A DNA stretch of 22,908 nt from JBHEPS01 sp046261635. Lineage in GTDB: Bacteria > Acidobacteriota > Thermoanaerobaculia > Gp7-AA8. The notes below the pieces were generated by a model. That model was given only the letters and a program-made list of their open reading frames with translations. It did no database searches and was not told the origin of the DNA. Location of the stretch: assembly GCA_046261635.1 (NCBI GenBank), contig JBHEOL010000199.1, positions 1-22,908 of the forward strand, given 5' to 3'. This document shows positions 14,091-21,839 of the stretch, one piece after another (the first letter of the stretch is position 1; each line of letters begins with the position of its first letter). The position numbers and the translations under genes are program-made.

Positions 14091-15458
14091 ATGCAAGGAA
14101 AATCGATGATTCGTCTGGCCTGCGCGACGGCCATCACCATTGGGATGTCCGCAACGCTGTGGGCAGGAGCAACGCCGCAGGAAGCCGCGCGGCTCGGTAA
14201 GGACCTGACACCGATGGGTGCCGAAGCGGCGGGGAATGCTGCGGGAACGATCCCGGCCTGGGACGGTGGCATCAAGACCCCACCGGCGGGCTACAAGGCT
14301 GGACAGCACTACGTCGATCCGTATGCCGCCGACAGACCGCTGTTTACCATCACGGCCGCCAACATGAGCCGATACGCCGCCAATCTGACGCCGGGACAGC
14401 AGGCGCTGCTCAAGGCCTACCCCGACACCTACAAGCTGAACGTCTATCCGACGCGGAGGAGCGCATCCCATCCGCAGCGGATTTACGACAAGACACGTGA
14501 GCACGCCACGACCGCACGCACGGTGGAAAACGGCTACGGCGTGACCGGCTCGATCAACGGAATCCCGTTTCCCATTCCGAAGACCGGCGTCGAGGTGATC
14601 TGGAATCACCTGCTGCGCTACCGCGGTGATAGCGCTGCCCGCACCGTCGCACAGGCGGCCCCGACCCGTCAGGGCGCCTACTCGCTCGTCCAGTTCAAGG
14701 ACGAGTTCTACATGCTCTACAGCATGCCGGGCAGGACCGAGGCGGACCTCGGCAACAGGATTCTCTTCTTCAAGCAGGAAGTGCTCGCTCCCGCGCGACT
14801 CGCCGGAGGCGTGCTGCTCGTCCACGAGACGCTCAACCAGGTCAAGGAGCACCGGAATGCGTGGGTCTACAACCCCGGTCAGCGCCGCGTGCGCCGCGCC
14901 CCGAATGTCGCCTACGACAACCCCGGAACCGCGTCCGACTCGATGCGCACTTCCGATCAACTCGACATGTTCAACGGCGGAGTCGATCGCTACAACTGGA
15001 ACCTGGTCGGCAAGAAAGAGATTTACGTTCCCTACAACTCCTACAAGTTGCAGGATCCCTCGGTCAAATTCAGCGACATCCTGAAGCCGCTCCACATCAA
15101 TCAGGATCTGGCGCGCTACGAGCTCCACCGCGTGTGGGTCGTCGATGCCACGCTCAAGGACGGCGAGCGTCACATCTACAAGCGCCGCACGTTCTACGTC
15201 GACGAGGACAGCTGGCAGATTCTCGTGGTCGATCAGTATGACAACCGCGACCAGCTGTGGCGCGTTTCCGAGGCGCACGCGATGAACTTCTACGACGTAC
15301 CGACCATCTGGACCGCCCTCGAGACCCACACCGACCTGCAGGCCGGCCGCTATCTCGCGATCGGGATGTACAGCGAGTATCCGGTGCCGCAGTTCAACGT
15401 GAAGCGGAGCCCCGAGGACTACACGCCCACGGCGCTGCGCCGTGAAGGCGTCCGCTAG
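14091..15458 (+). CDS. DUF1329 family periplasmic protein (LolA/LolB-like fold)
   Basis: A 455-residue protein of the DUF1329 family, whose fold is related to the lipoprotein carriers LolA and LolB. The signal peptide is MQGKSMIRLACATAITIGMS.. with cleavage near LWA-GATPQ. Family features seen are KDLTPMGAEAAGNAAGTIPA, a region with TVENGYGVTGSINGIPFPIP, GRRVRRAP-like text (RRVRRAPNVAYDNPGT), and a C-terminal half with YELHRVWVVDATLK and HIYKRRTFYVDEDSW. Length is normal. The ATG at 14091 has GGGAGAGG about 4 nt upstream, and the gap from the DUF1302 stop is 11 nt, so they are co-transcribed. The likely role is binding and passing a lipid-like substrate between the inner-membrane pump and the outer-membrane barrel. 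The wording resembles proteobacterial homologues strongly, a possible sign of transfer. Confidence 0.93.
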   Translation: MQGKSMIRLACATAITIGMSATLWAGATPQEAARLGKDLTPMGAEAAGNAAGTIPAWDGGIKTPPAGYKAGQHYVDPYAADRPLFTITAANMSRYAANLTPGQQALLKAYPDTYKLNVYPTRRSASHPQRIYDKTREHATTARTVENGYGVTGSINGIPFPIPKTGVEVIWNHLLRYRGDSAARTVAQAAPTRQGAYSLVQFKDEFYMLYSMPGRTEADLGNRILFFKQEVLAPARLAGGVLLVHETLNQVKEHRNAWVYNPGQRRVRRAPNVAYDNPGTASDSMRTSDQLDMFNGGVDRYNWNLVGKKEIYVPYNSYKLQDPSVKFSDILKPLHINQDLARYELHRVWVVDATLKDGERHIYKRRTFYVDEDSWQILVVDQYDNRDQLWRVSEAHAMNFYDVPTIWTALETHTDLQAGRYLAIGMYSEYPVPQFNVKRSPEDYTPTALRREGVR

Positions 15459-15468
15459 CTGCACATCA

Positions 15469-15495
15469 GAGGGACGGCGGCCTTCGCCGTCCCTC
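15469..15495 (+). terminator. Strong intercistronic hairpin (terminator or attenuator)
   Basis: GAGGGACGGCG (15469-15479) pairs perfectly with CGCCGTCCCTC (15485-15495) across a 5-nt loop, 10 nt after the DUF1329 stop. It is followed only by ATCTT, so there is no long T tract. It could be a partial terminator, or protect the upstream mRNA from 3' decay and so set a higher level of the two outer components than of the downstream pump genes. Confidence 0.65.
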
Positions 15496-15530
15496 ATCTT
15501 CCTCGGCCGCGACGGATGAGGACCTGGCTG

Positions 15531-16502
15531 ATGCGACTCGAAGTGGCCGCGCTTGCGGCGATCCTCTGGTGCTTCTTCGGCGCGACCGCACTCGCGCAGC
15601 CCGACGCCGACGCCGAATGGTCGGTTCCCGCTCCTCTGGCCTGGCGCTCGCTCCTGCTCGATGCAGCCAGGGCGGGTGATGCCGTGGTCGCGGTCGGCGA
15701 GCGGGGTCACATCCTCATCTCCGAGGACCGTGGCGAGACCTGGACTCAGGCCCGCGTTCCCACGCGCGCGACCCTCACCGGTGTCTGGTTCCACGACCGC
15801 AACCGCGGCTGGGCCGTAGGGCACGACGCGGTCATCCTCCGCACGACCGATGGCGGCGCGACCTGGACCCGCATCCAGTGGGAGCCCGACGACGAAGTCC
15901 CGTTCCTCGACGTCTGGTTCTCCGACGCCGAAAACGGAATCGCCATCGGCGCCTACGGGCTGTTCTACGTCACCAGCGACGGGGGGCAGACCTGGACCGA
16001 GGAGCGGGTGATCGAAGACGACTTTCACTTCAATCAGATTGCGGTCTCCGACGCCGGACGCCTCTACATCGCGGCCGAAGCCGGCAACGCCTACCGGTCC
16101 GACGACGGCGGAGTGAGCTGGACCCTGCTCGATCCCGGATACCCCGGATCGCTGTTCGGCGTGCTTCCGCTCGAAGGGGACGAGGTTCTTCTCTTCGGTC
16201 TCCGAGGGCATCTGTTCCGTTCCGAAGATGCGGGCGAAACGTGGACCGCGCTCGAGACCGGCACGACGGCGATGCTCAACAGCGGAGCGCGCCTCGATGA
16301 TGGCCGAATCGTGATCGTCGGGCTCGGCGGCGTGGTCCTGACCTCCGGCGACGGAGGGCGCAGTTTCGAGCTCCACGGGCAGGCGAACAGGGCCGGAATC
16401 CAGCGGGTGGTTCCTCTGGGCGAGGGGCGGGTGATCCTCGCGGGCGAGTTCGGAGTCCGGAGCCTTGCGGCGAGCGAGCTCGAGAGCTCGGAGGGGCGCT
16501 GA
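15531..16502 (+). CDS. YCF48-like beta-propeller protein with BNR/Asp-box repeats
   Basis: A 323-residue exported beta-propeller. At least six repeats of an S/T-x-D-x-G-x-T/S-W/F pattern are seen: ISEDRGETW, RTTDGGATW, VTSDGGQTW, RSDDGGVSW, RSEDAGETW and TSGDGGRSF. This is the layout of the YCF48/photosystem II assembly factor-related family, which in non-photosynthetic bacteria occurs beside DUF1302/DUF1329/RND genes. The signal peptide is MRLEVAALAAILWCFFGATA, cleaved near LAQ. I chose ATG 15531 because GAGGA lies 8 nt upstream; ATG 15516 adds five residues but has no ribosome site. The stop is 1 nt from the next ATG, so it is coupled to the transporter. A role as periplasmic adaptor or assembly factor for the pump is likely but inferred. 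No photosynthesis is implied. Confidence 0.9.
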   Translation: MRLEVAALAAILWCFFGATALAQPDADAEWSVPAPLAWRSLLLDAARAGDAVVAVGERGHILISEDRGETWTQARVPTRATLTGVWFHDRNRGWAVGHDAVILRTTDGGATWTRIQWEPDDEVPFLDVWFSDAENGIAIGAYGLFYVTSDGGQTWTEERVIEDDFHFNQIAVSDAGRLYIAAEAGNAYRSDDGGVSWTLLDPGYPGSLFGVLPLEGDEVLLFGLRGHLFRSEDAGETWTALETGTTAMLNSGARLDDGRIVIVGLGGVVLTSGDGGRSFELHGQANRAGIQRVVPLGEGRVILAGEFGVRSLAASELESSEGR

Positions 16503-16503
16503 G

Positions 16504-18816
16504 ATGATCACGCGGCTGGAAAACCTCATCTTCAACAACCGGCGGATCGTGCTCGTGCTGTTCGTCCTGGTGACGGGCTTCATGGCCTTCCAGGCGACGA
16601 ACCTCCGGATCGATGCTGGTTTTGCGAAACTGCTCCCTCTCGAGCACGAGTACATGAAGACGTACATGAAGCACCGGGAGGCTTTCGGAGGAGCGAACCG
16701 CGTCGTGATCGCCGTCCAGGCGCCTGAGGGGCAGGACATCTTCACGCCGCGCTTCTTCCAGGTTCTCGAGGAGATCACCGACGAAGTGTTCTTTCTCCCC
16801 GGGGTCGACCGGACGCGTGTGATGTCGCTGTACACGCCGAACGTCCGATTCACCGAGGTGGTCGAGGAGGGGATCTCCGGGGGGAACGTGATCCCGGACG
16901 ACTTCGAGCCGAACGAGGCGGGATTCTCGCAGGTGCGGTCGAACCTGCTGAACTCGGGGTATGTGGGGCGGCTCGTCGCGAACGATTTCACCGCTGCCGT
17001 GGTGGTCGCAGAGCTGCTGGAGATCGATCCGAATACGGGCGAGCGCCTCGACTACGTCCAGGTGGCGAACCAGCTCGAGGCGATCCGCGCGAGGTACAGC
17101 TCCAATGAGGTCGGCGTCGACTTCGACTACCACATCATCGGCTTCGCCAAGGTCATCGGTGACATCGCGGCGGGAGCCGCGCGCGGCGTCCTGTTCTTCC
17201 TGATTGCCTTCCTCATCACGGGGATCTTCGTCTACATCTATTCGCAGAGCATCAAGCTGACGCTGATCGTTCTTTCGTGCTCGCTCGTCGCGGTGATCTG
17301 GCAGCTCGGGCTGCTCGTTCTGCTCGGATACGGGATCGATCCGATGTCGATTCTCGTGCCGTTCCTGATCTTCGCGATCGGCGTGAGCCACGGTGTGCAG
17401 ATGGTCAGCGCGTACGGCTCGGAGGTGTACGACGGGGCCGACAGCCTGACGGCGGCGCGGAAGACGTTCCGGCGTCTTCTCGTCCCGGGCGGCATTGCCC
17501 TGCTCAGCGACACGATCGGATTCATCACGATCCTGCTGATCGAGATCGAGATGATCCAGGAAATGGCGATCACGGCGAGCCTCGGCGTGGCCGTCATCAT
17601 CCTGACCAACCTGGTTCTCGTGCCGGTCCTGGCCTCGTACACTCATTTCGACCAGATCTATCGGATGAGGCTCGAGCGGCGGCATGCTCACATGGATCCC
17701 GTCTGGAACTTCCTCGCCCGCGTCGCCGAGCGTCGGAATGCCACGATCATCGTCGCCGTCGCGCTCGTGCTGTTCGTCGCGGGCACCTGGAAAGCGATGC
17801 AGGTCGAGATCGGAGATCTCCACAGCGGGGTCCCCGAACTGAGAGGTGAATCGCGCTACAACATCGACACCGAGGTCATTACGGAGAAATTCAATATCGG
17901 TGTCGACGTGATCACCGCGATCGTCGAATCGGAGCCTCAGGGGTGCACCGATTACGACATCATGACCACGATCGACCGCTTCGAGTGGCACATGCGCAAC
18001 GTTCCGGGCGTGCAGTCGGTGCTCGGCATCGGCGGGGTTGCGAAGATCATCAACGCCGGCTGGAACGAAGGGAGCCTCAAGTGGCGCGTGCTCCCGCGAA
18101 ATCAATCGACCATGGCCCAGGCCGTGACGTACATCGACACGAGCACGGGTCTTCTCAACGCCGATTGCAGCGTCATGCCGGTCTACATTTACACGGCCGA
18201 CCACAAGGCGGACACGATCGAGCGCGTCGTGGATGCAGCCAAGGCCTATCAGGCCGAATTCGGCTCGGAGCGCGCCAACTTCAAGCTCGCGACCGGGAAC
18301 GTAGGCGTCATGGCTGCGACCAACGAAGTCGTTTCCTCGGCGCAGTTCCCCATGCTGCTCTGGGTCTTCGCGGCGATCATCGCGCTCTGCCTCCTGACCT
18401 TCCGGTCTCTGCGGGCGACGCTCTGCATCGTCATCCCTCTGGCGCTGGTGTCGATTCTCGCCTATGCACTCATGGCCATCCTCGAGATCGGTCTCAAGGT
18501 CTCGACCCTGCCGGTCGTCGCCCTCGGCGTCGGCGTCGGAGTCGACTACGGCATCTACATCTTCAGTCGCCTGCGGGAGATCCGTAAGGAAGGCAAGAGC
18601 CTGAGCGAGGCCTATCGCGAGACCCTCAACATCACCGGGAACGGCGTCCTGTTCACCGGCATCACGCTCGCGACAGGGGTCGGCACCTGGATCTTCTCGC
18701 CTCTGAAGTTTCAGGCGGACATGGGGATCCTGCTGACCTTCATGTTCCTCGTGAACATGGTCGGCGCGATCGTGCTCCTTCCGGCTCTGGCGTACTGGCT
18801 CAAGCCGAAGGCCTGA
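16504..18816 (+). CDS. MMPL/RND-superfamily transporter
   Basis: A 770-residue inner-membrane transporter of the RND superfamily, MMPL/HpnN type, with the duplicated layout: TM1 at about 14-31, a periplasmic loop to about 215, a five-helix block at about 225-395, then TM7 near 410-430, a second loop to about 610, and a final helix block to 770. The second half carries GVGVDYGIYIFSRLREI, with D681-Y682 as the probable proton-relay pair. The matching place in the first half reads FAIGVSHGVQM, with S295-H296 instead. The ATG has GGAGGGG 6 nt upstream and starts 1 nt after the YCF48-like stop. The frame is open further upstream, but that is overlap with the previous gene. It should export or move a hydrophobic molecule using the proton gradient, working with the three genes before it. 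The substrate is unknown. Confidence 0.93.
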   Translation: MITRLENLIFNNRRIVLVLFVLVTGFMAFQATNLRIDAGFAKLLPLEHEYMKTYMKHREAFGGANRVVIAVQAPEGQDIFTPRFFQVLEEITDEVFFLPGVDRTRVMSLYTPNVRFTEVVEEGISGGNVIPDDFEPNEAGFSQVRSNLLNSGYVGRLVANDFTAAVVVAELLEIDPNTGERLDYVQVANQLEAIRARYSSNEVGVDFDYHIIGFAKVIGDIAAGAARGVLFFLIAFLITGIFVYIYSQSIKLTLIVLSCSLVAVIWQLGLLVLLGYGIDPMSILVPFLIFAIGVSHGVQMVSAYGSEVYDGADSLTAARKTFRRLLVPGGIALLSDTIGFITILLIEIEMIQEMAITASLGVAVIILTNLVLVPVLASYTHFDQIYRMRLERRHAHMDPVWNFLARVAERRNATIIVAVALVLFVAGTWKAMQVEIGDLHSGVPELRGESRYNIDTEVITEKFNIGVDVITAIVESEPQGCTDYDIMTTIDRFEWHMRNVPGVQSVLGIGGVAKIINAGWNEGSLKWRVLPRNQSTMAQAVTYIDTSTGLLNADCSVMPVYIYTADHKADTIERVVDAAKAYQAEFGSERANFKLATGNVGVMAATNEVVSSAQFPMLLWVFAAIIALCLLTFRSLRATLCIVIPLALVSILAYALMAILEIGLKVSTLPVVALGVGVGVDYGIYIFSRLREIRKEGKSLSEAYRETLNITGNGVLFTGITLATGVGTWIFSPLKFQADMGILLTFMFLVNMVGAIVLLPALAYWLKPKA

Positions 18817-18834
18817 CGGCCCGTTTTCTGTCCA

Positions 18835-20253
18835 CTAGTCGAGGATCGTCCCGGAACCACTCTTGTCGTCTGCGGTACGACCGAGACGGTCGAGCCATCT
18901 GCTGGCCGCGCGATGTTCCGGGTCGATGCGAAGCGCGGTCTCCAGCGCGGCACGCGCTTCGCCGCGGGTCGCCTCGCTCCTGGCGAGCGCGATTCCCAGC
19001 GCGGACCAATGACCGGCATCGTGCGGGCTGAGCTCGACGCTCCGGCGGAAGAGGGAAGCTGCTCTCTCGAAGCGCTCCTGGCGGTGATGCGCCGAGCCGC
19101 CCGTCGAGAGGCGGAGCGCAACCCGCGCCGCGCGGGCGATGAGAATGGGATCTGCGGACCCGAGCTCGAGGGCGGCCTCGTAGGCCGCGAGGGACGCTTC
19201 GAGCCTTCCCTGGCGCTGGTGGACGAGCCCGAGCACCGTGTGCGCCCTCTCGTTGGAGGGGTCGTGCTCGAGCGAGGCCCGAACCAGCGATTCGGCCGCC
19301 GGCAGACTGAGAGACCCCCCCTCGGCCAGCAATCCCGCGAGCTCGGCGAAGATCTCGCCGGACGTCACAGGACGAGAATGCGAGCTGCTTGCGACCGTGC
19401 GCTGCGGCTCGAGGGTGAGCATCGGGTAGATCTTCCGATGCGCGTATGCGAAGAGGTCTGACTCGAACTCGTGCAGCGTCATCTCGAAAGCGCGCTCGAA
19501 GGCCTCGACCGGATCCGTGCGCTTCCGCAGGAGCTCGAGATAGAGCGGAAGCCGTTCCGCGCGCGACGGGTTGCCGACGAGGAGATAGTGGACCATCAGC
19601 CGCGTCTGCGCGTAGACGAGCCGGGAGCGCGGGCCGCTCAAAAAGTCCTCGGACCGGGCGCTCATGTCGAGGATCTCGGCGACCGGAATCCGCTTCGTCC
19701 TCAGCATCTGGAGATCGGATCGCTCCACGCGTCCCGCGCGTGCGCGCCGGCCGTCGAGCTGGAACGTCTCGAACATGCCGGCAAGCCCCTCGTTGACCCA
19801 GAGAGGGACGAAGCCGAGAGAGCCATGAACGAGCTTGTGGGTCATCTCGTGGAGGGCGACGCGACGCGACCCCCGCGCTCCGCCGTCGATGATGATGAAA
19901 TTGCCCGAGGGGCGGGAGAAGTAGATGCCGTCCTTGTCCGACCCCCTCCCGAGGAGCGTATCCCGATAGCTGTCGAAGGATGCCGAGCTCCTGAAAACGA
20001 AGATCCGCGTGGGGCGACCGAAAGGACGCTGCGGGAGGATCGAGCTGTCGAGGGCGGCACTCAACTGCTCGAGCTCGCGCACCAGCTCGCGTGTGTGGCG
20101 CTCGCCCGCGTTTGAATAGATCGTGAAATCGACGCAGTCGACCCGGAGCCAGGGATCGGAATCGAGACGAACCTCAGCCGCGGCGGGGCTGACGGCGCCC
20201 AGTCCGACGAGAAGCGCGAGTACGACTCGCCACCCGATCATGGATCGGACCAT
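18835..20253 (-). CDS. Exported peptidase-MA-like (DUF1570-type) metalloprotein with TPR repeats
   Basis: A 472-residue protein with a signal peptide (MIGWRVVLALLVGLGAVSPA..), a gluzincin-type domain and C-terminal TPR repeats. The metal-site motif is HEMTH (H135-E136-x-x-H139). The likely third ligand is E155 in VPLWVNEGLAGMFE, the NEG-x-A pattern of peptidase MA-like proteins. Residues about 310-465 contain at least three TPR-like helix pairs (e.g. NERAHTVLGLVHQRQGRLEA, SAHHRQERFERAASLFRRSV, and a last one with TALRIDPEHRAASRWLDRLG). It is probably periplasmic or surface-exposed. Protease activity is plausible but not shown. Starts at 20253 and 20241 are both possible, with weak ribosome sites. 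It converges on the RND gene with 18 nt between stops. The cytochrome gene lies 97 nt upstream on the same strand, so a shared transcript is possible. Confidence 0.85.
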   Translation of the reverse strand: MVRSMIGWRVVLALLVGLGAVSPAAAEVRLDSDPWLRVDCVDFTIYSNAGERHTRELVRELEQLSAALDSSILPQRPFGRPTRIFVFRSSASFDSYRDTLLGRGSDKDGIYFSRPSGNFIIIDGGARGSRRVALHEMTHKLVHGSLGFVPLWVNEGLAGMFETFQLDGRRARAGRVERSDLQMLRTKRIPVAEILDMSARSEDFLSGPRSRLVYAQTRLMVHYLLVGNPSRAERLPLYLELLRKRTDPVEAFERAFEMTLHEFESDLFAYAHRKIYPMLTLEPQRTVASSSHSRPVTSGEIFAELAGLLAEGGSLSLPAAESLVRASLEHDPSNERAHTVLGLVHQRQGRLEASLAAYEAALELGSADPILIARAARVALRLSTGGSAHHRQERFERAASLFRRSVELSPHDAGHWSALGIALARSEATRGEARAALETALRIDPEHRAASRWLDRLGRTADDKSGSGTILD

Positions 20254-20350
20254 TGTCCCAGATTCCGCCGCGGATGGAAGCGAGTTCGACCTTGGGAGTC
20301 TTTCCCCCCGTCCGGCAGCCGCCTGCCTCCCGGAAGCATCTGTTTTGGCA

Positions 20351-20728
20351 TCAGCGCGAATAGAGGTATGCGGCGATGTCCCGTGCCTCGTCTTCGGTAA
20401 GACCGGCGTCGGGCATCGTCGTCCCGGGCCGGACGGATGCCGGGTCGAGAATGAAGAGCATCAGATTCTCCGGTGTATTCGGCAGCGTGCCGGCAACGGA
20501 AGGGCGGCGGCTATACCTGTCGAGAGGAGGACCCACCCACGAATCGGCCTGCTTAATTCCGGGGATCGAGTGGCATGAGGTGCAGCCGTACTTCAGAAGG
20601 GCGAGGGGGCCGCGGGCGGGATCTCCGCCGGAGCGGATGAGGGCGGCGCGGCTCGCCCGCCCGCGGTCACAACCGGCCGCGGCCAGGCAGAGAATCGCCG
20701 CAGCGATCAGAATGGCGATCCGCTTCAT
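20351..20728 (-). CDS. Monohaem cytochrome c lipoprotein
   Basis: A 125-residue class I cytochrome c. The signal peptide MKRIAILIAAAILCLAAAGC ends in a lipobox with C20 as the lipid anchor. The haem site is C49-x-x-C52-H53 (YGCTSCHSIPG) and the distal ligand is probably M105 in GTTMPDAGLTEDEARDIAAY, the usual C-terminal pattern. It would carry electrons on the periplasmic face of a membrane. I chose ATG 20728 because AGGTGAAGGG lies directly upstream and it starts the lipobox peptide. The frame remains open to 20956 and contains a second hydrophobic stretch (AAVSVLGVAVIFFMAG), but that extension is otherwise arginine-rich and overlaps the divergent exonuclease start. It could accept electrons from the exported molybdenum hydroxylase of this window, though nothing beyond location in the same cell compartment supports this. 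Confidence 0.9.
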   Translation of the reverse strand: MKRIAILIAAAILCLAAAGCDRGRASRAALIRSGGDPARGPLALLKYGCTSCHSIPGIKQADSWVGPPLDRYSRRPSVAGTLPNTPENLMLFILDPASVRPGTTMPDAGLTEDEARDIAAYLYSR

Positions 20729-20939
20729 CCCTTCACCTGTATCCCATCCGGCCATACCTGCCATGAAGAAGATCACAGCCACGCCGAGAACGGAAACGGC
20801 AGCATTCCCGCTCCGGCTGCGGCCCCGGCGACCCCCCCCGGGGCTCGACGACCTCGCCCCTCCCCGAGGGCCCTCCAACCGGGTTCGGGTATCGTAGCCC
20901 CCGGGCCGGGGCCGGAGGCGCCCGGAGTAAAGAGGCAAC

Positions 20940-21764
20940 TTGATCGTCCATCTCATCGACGGAACCTACGAGCTGTTCAGGCATTTCTACGGGCTTCGCC
21001 GCTTCAACAAGGGGGTCGATAAGCCTCTCGGCGCGGTTCTCGGGGTGGTGAGGAGCGTGGTTCAGATGATCGAGGGCGACGCGACCCATCTCGGGGTCGC
21101 CACGGACCACGTGATCGAGTCGTTCCGCAACGGGCTGTGGCCGGGGTACAAGACGGGGGAGGGAATCGAGCCGGCTCTTCTCGCGCAGTTTCATCCCCTG
21201 GAGGAAGCTCTCGCGGCGATGGGCATCGCCGTCTGGCCGATGACCGAGCTCGAGGCCGACGATGCTCTCGCTTCGGCGGCGGCCCTGGCGGCGGCCGACC
21301 CACGTGTCGAGAAGGTGTGCATCTGGACCCCCGACAAGGACCTCGCGCAATGCGTCGTCGGAGATCGGACGGTGCAGGTCGACCGGCGAGGGAACAGCGT
21401 TCGGGACGCTGCAGGGGTGCGCAAGAAGTTCGGCGTCGATCCGCGAGGGATTCCAGACTGGCTCGCGCTCGTGGGCGACGCGGCCGATGGCTACCCGGGC
21501 ATACCCGGCATCGGAGCCGTGACGGCGGCGCGCCTGGTGAACCGGCACGGAGCCATCGAGGAGTTTCCCTCCGAGGTCCTCGGAGAGCAGCGGGAGCTGG
21601 CGCTCCTGTTCAAGGACCTCGCGACGCTCAGGAGCGACGCCCCTCTGTTCAAACGAATCGAGGAGCTGGAGTGGCGCGGGCCGGGGCCGGAGTTCGAGTC
21701 GTGGGCCGGCCGTCTCGGCGATCCGCGCCTGCTCGATCGGGTTGGGGGTCTGGCCCCGAAATGA
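20940..21764 (+). CDS. Stand-alone 5'-3' exonuclease / flap endonuclease with H3TH domain
   Basis: A 274-residue protein matching the 5' nuclease domain of DNA polymerase I without the polymerase. The N-terminus VHLIDGTYELFRHFYG contains D7, a metal ligand. The SFRNGLWPGYK block corresponds to the FRHELYPDYK region of Pol I. Acid clusters follow: ELEADDAL (E105, D107, D108), TPDKDLAQ (D132, D134) and GDAADGYPGIPGIG (D180, D183), the last entering the helix-3-turn-helix motif. All expected metal ligands seem present. The start codon is TTG at 20940; homologues begin at this point, and AGAGG lies about 4 nt upstream. It likely trims RNA primers or flaps in repair. The gene is divergent from the cytochrome gene across about 210 nt, which holds a possible TATCGT box (20890-20895) and nothing else I can support. 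Confidence 0.92.
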   Translation: MIVHLIDGTYELFRHFYGLRRFNKGVDKPLGAVLGVVRSVVQMIEGDATHLGVATDHVIESFRNGLWPGYKTGEGIEPALLAQFHPLEEALAAMGIAVWPMTELEADDALASAAALAAADPRVEKVCIWTPDKDLAQCVVGDRTVQVDRRGNSVRDAAGVRKKFGVDPRGIPDWLALVGDAADGYPGIPGIGAVTAARLVNRHGAIEEFPSEVLGEQRELALLFKDLATLRSDAPLFKRIEELEWRGPGPEFESWAGRLGDPRLLDRVGGLAPK

Positions 21765-21821
21765 CCGTGCCCCCGGGGGGCTGTCGCTCCTCAGGGCAGG
21801 CGCTACGCTCGGGATGACCCT

Positions 21822-21830
21822 TGTTATGAT
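21822..21830 (+). promoter_or_regulatory. Predicted extended -10 promoter (TGT-TATGAT), near-leaderless
   Basis: TATGAT (21825-21830) is preceded by TGT, forming an extended -10 element, and ends 9 nt before the ATG at 21840. The usual transcription start would fall at about 21836-21839. There is no Shine-Dalgarno sequence between them, so the antiporter mRNA would be leaderless or nearly so. No -35 element is needed with an extended -10, and none is evident. Confidence 0.5.
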
Positions 21831-21839
21831 CGCGCTCCA

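Noticed and set aside
15531..16502. Photosystem II assembly factor indicating a phototroph
   Set aside because: YCF48-like propellers are common beside RND/DUF1329 genes in non-phototrophs, and no photosynthesis gene is present.
14076..16991. A 971-codon open frame on the minus strand
   Set aside because: It lies antisense to DUF1329, YCF48-like and RND genes that have clear family motifs. Its composition follows from codon bias in GC-rich DNA, and it has no recognisable domain. The same applies to the long minus-strand frames at 5570-7576, 7685-9841, 12319-13938, 16276-18204 and 20733-22439.
20729..20956. N-terminal extension of the cytochrome c gene
   Set aside because: The frame is open and holds one hydrophobic stretch, but the lipobox peptide with a good ribosome site begins at 20728 and the extension would overlap the divergent exonuclease start.
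21765..21785. Terminator hairpin after the exonuclease gene
   Set aside because: The CCCCCGGGGGG run is self-complementary but leaves no loop and is not followed by T residues.
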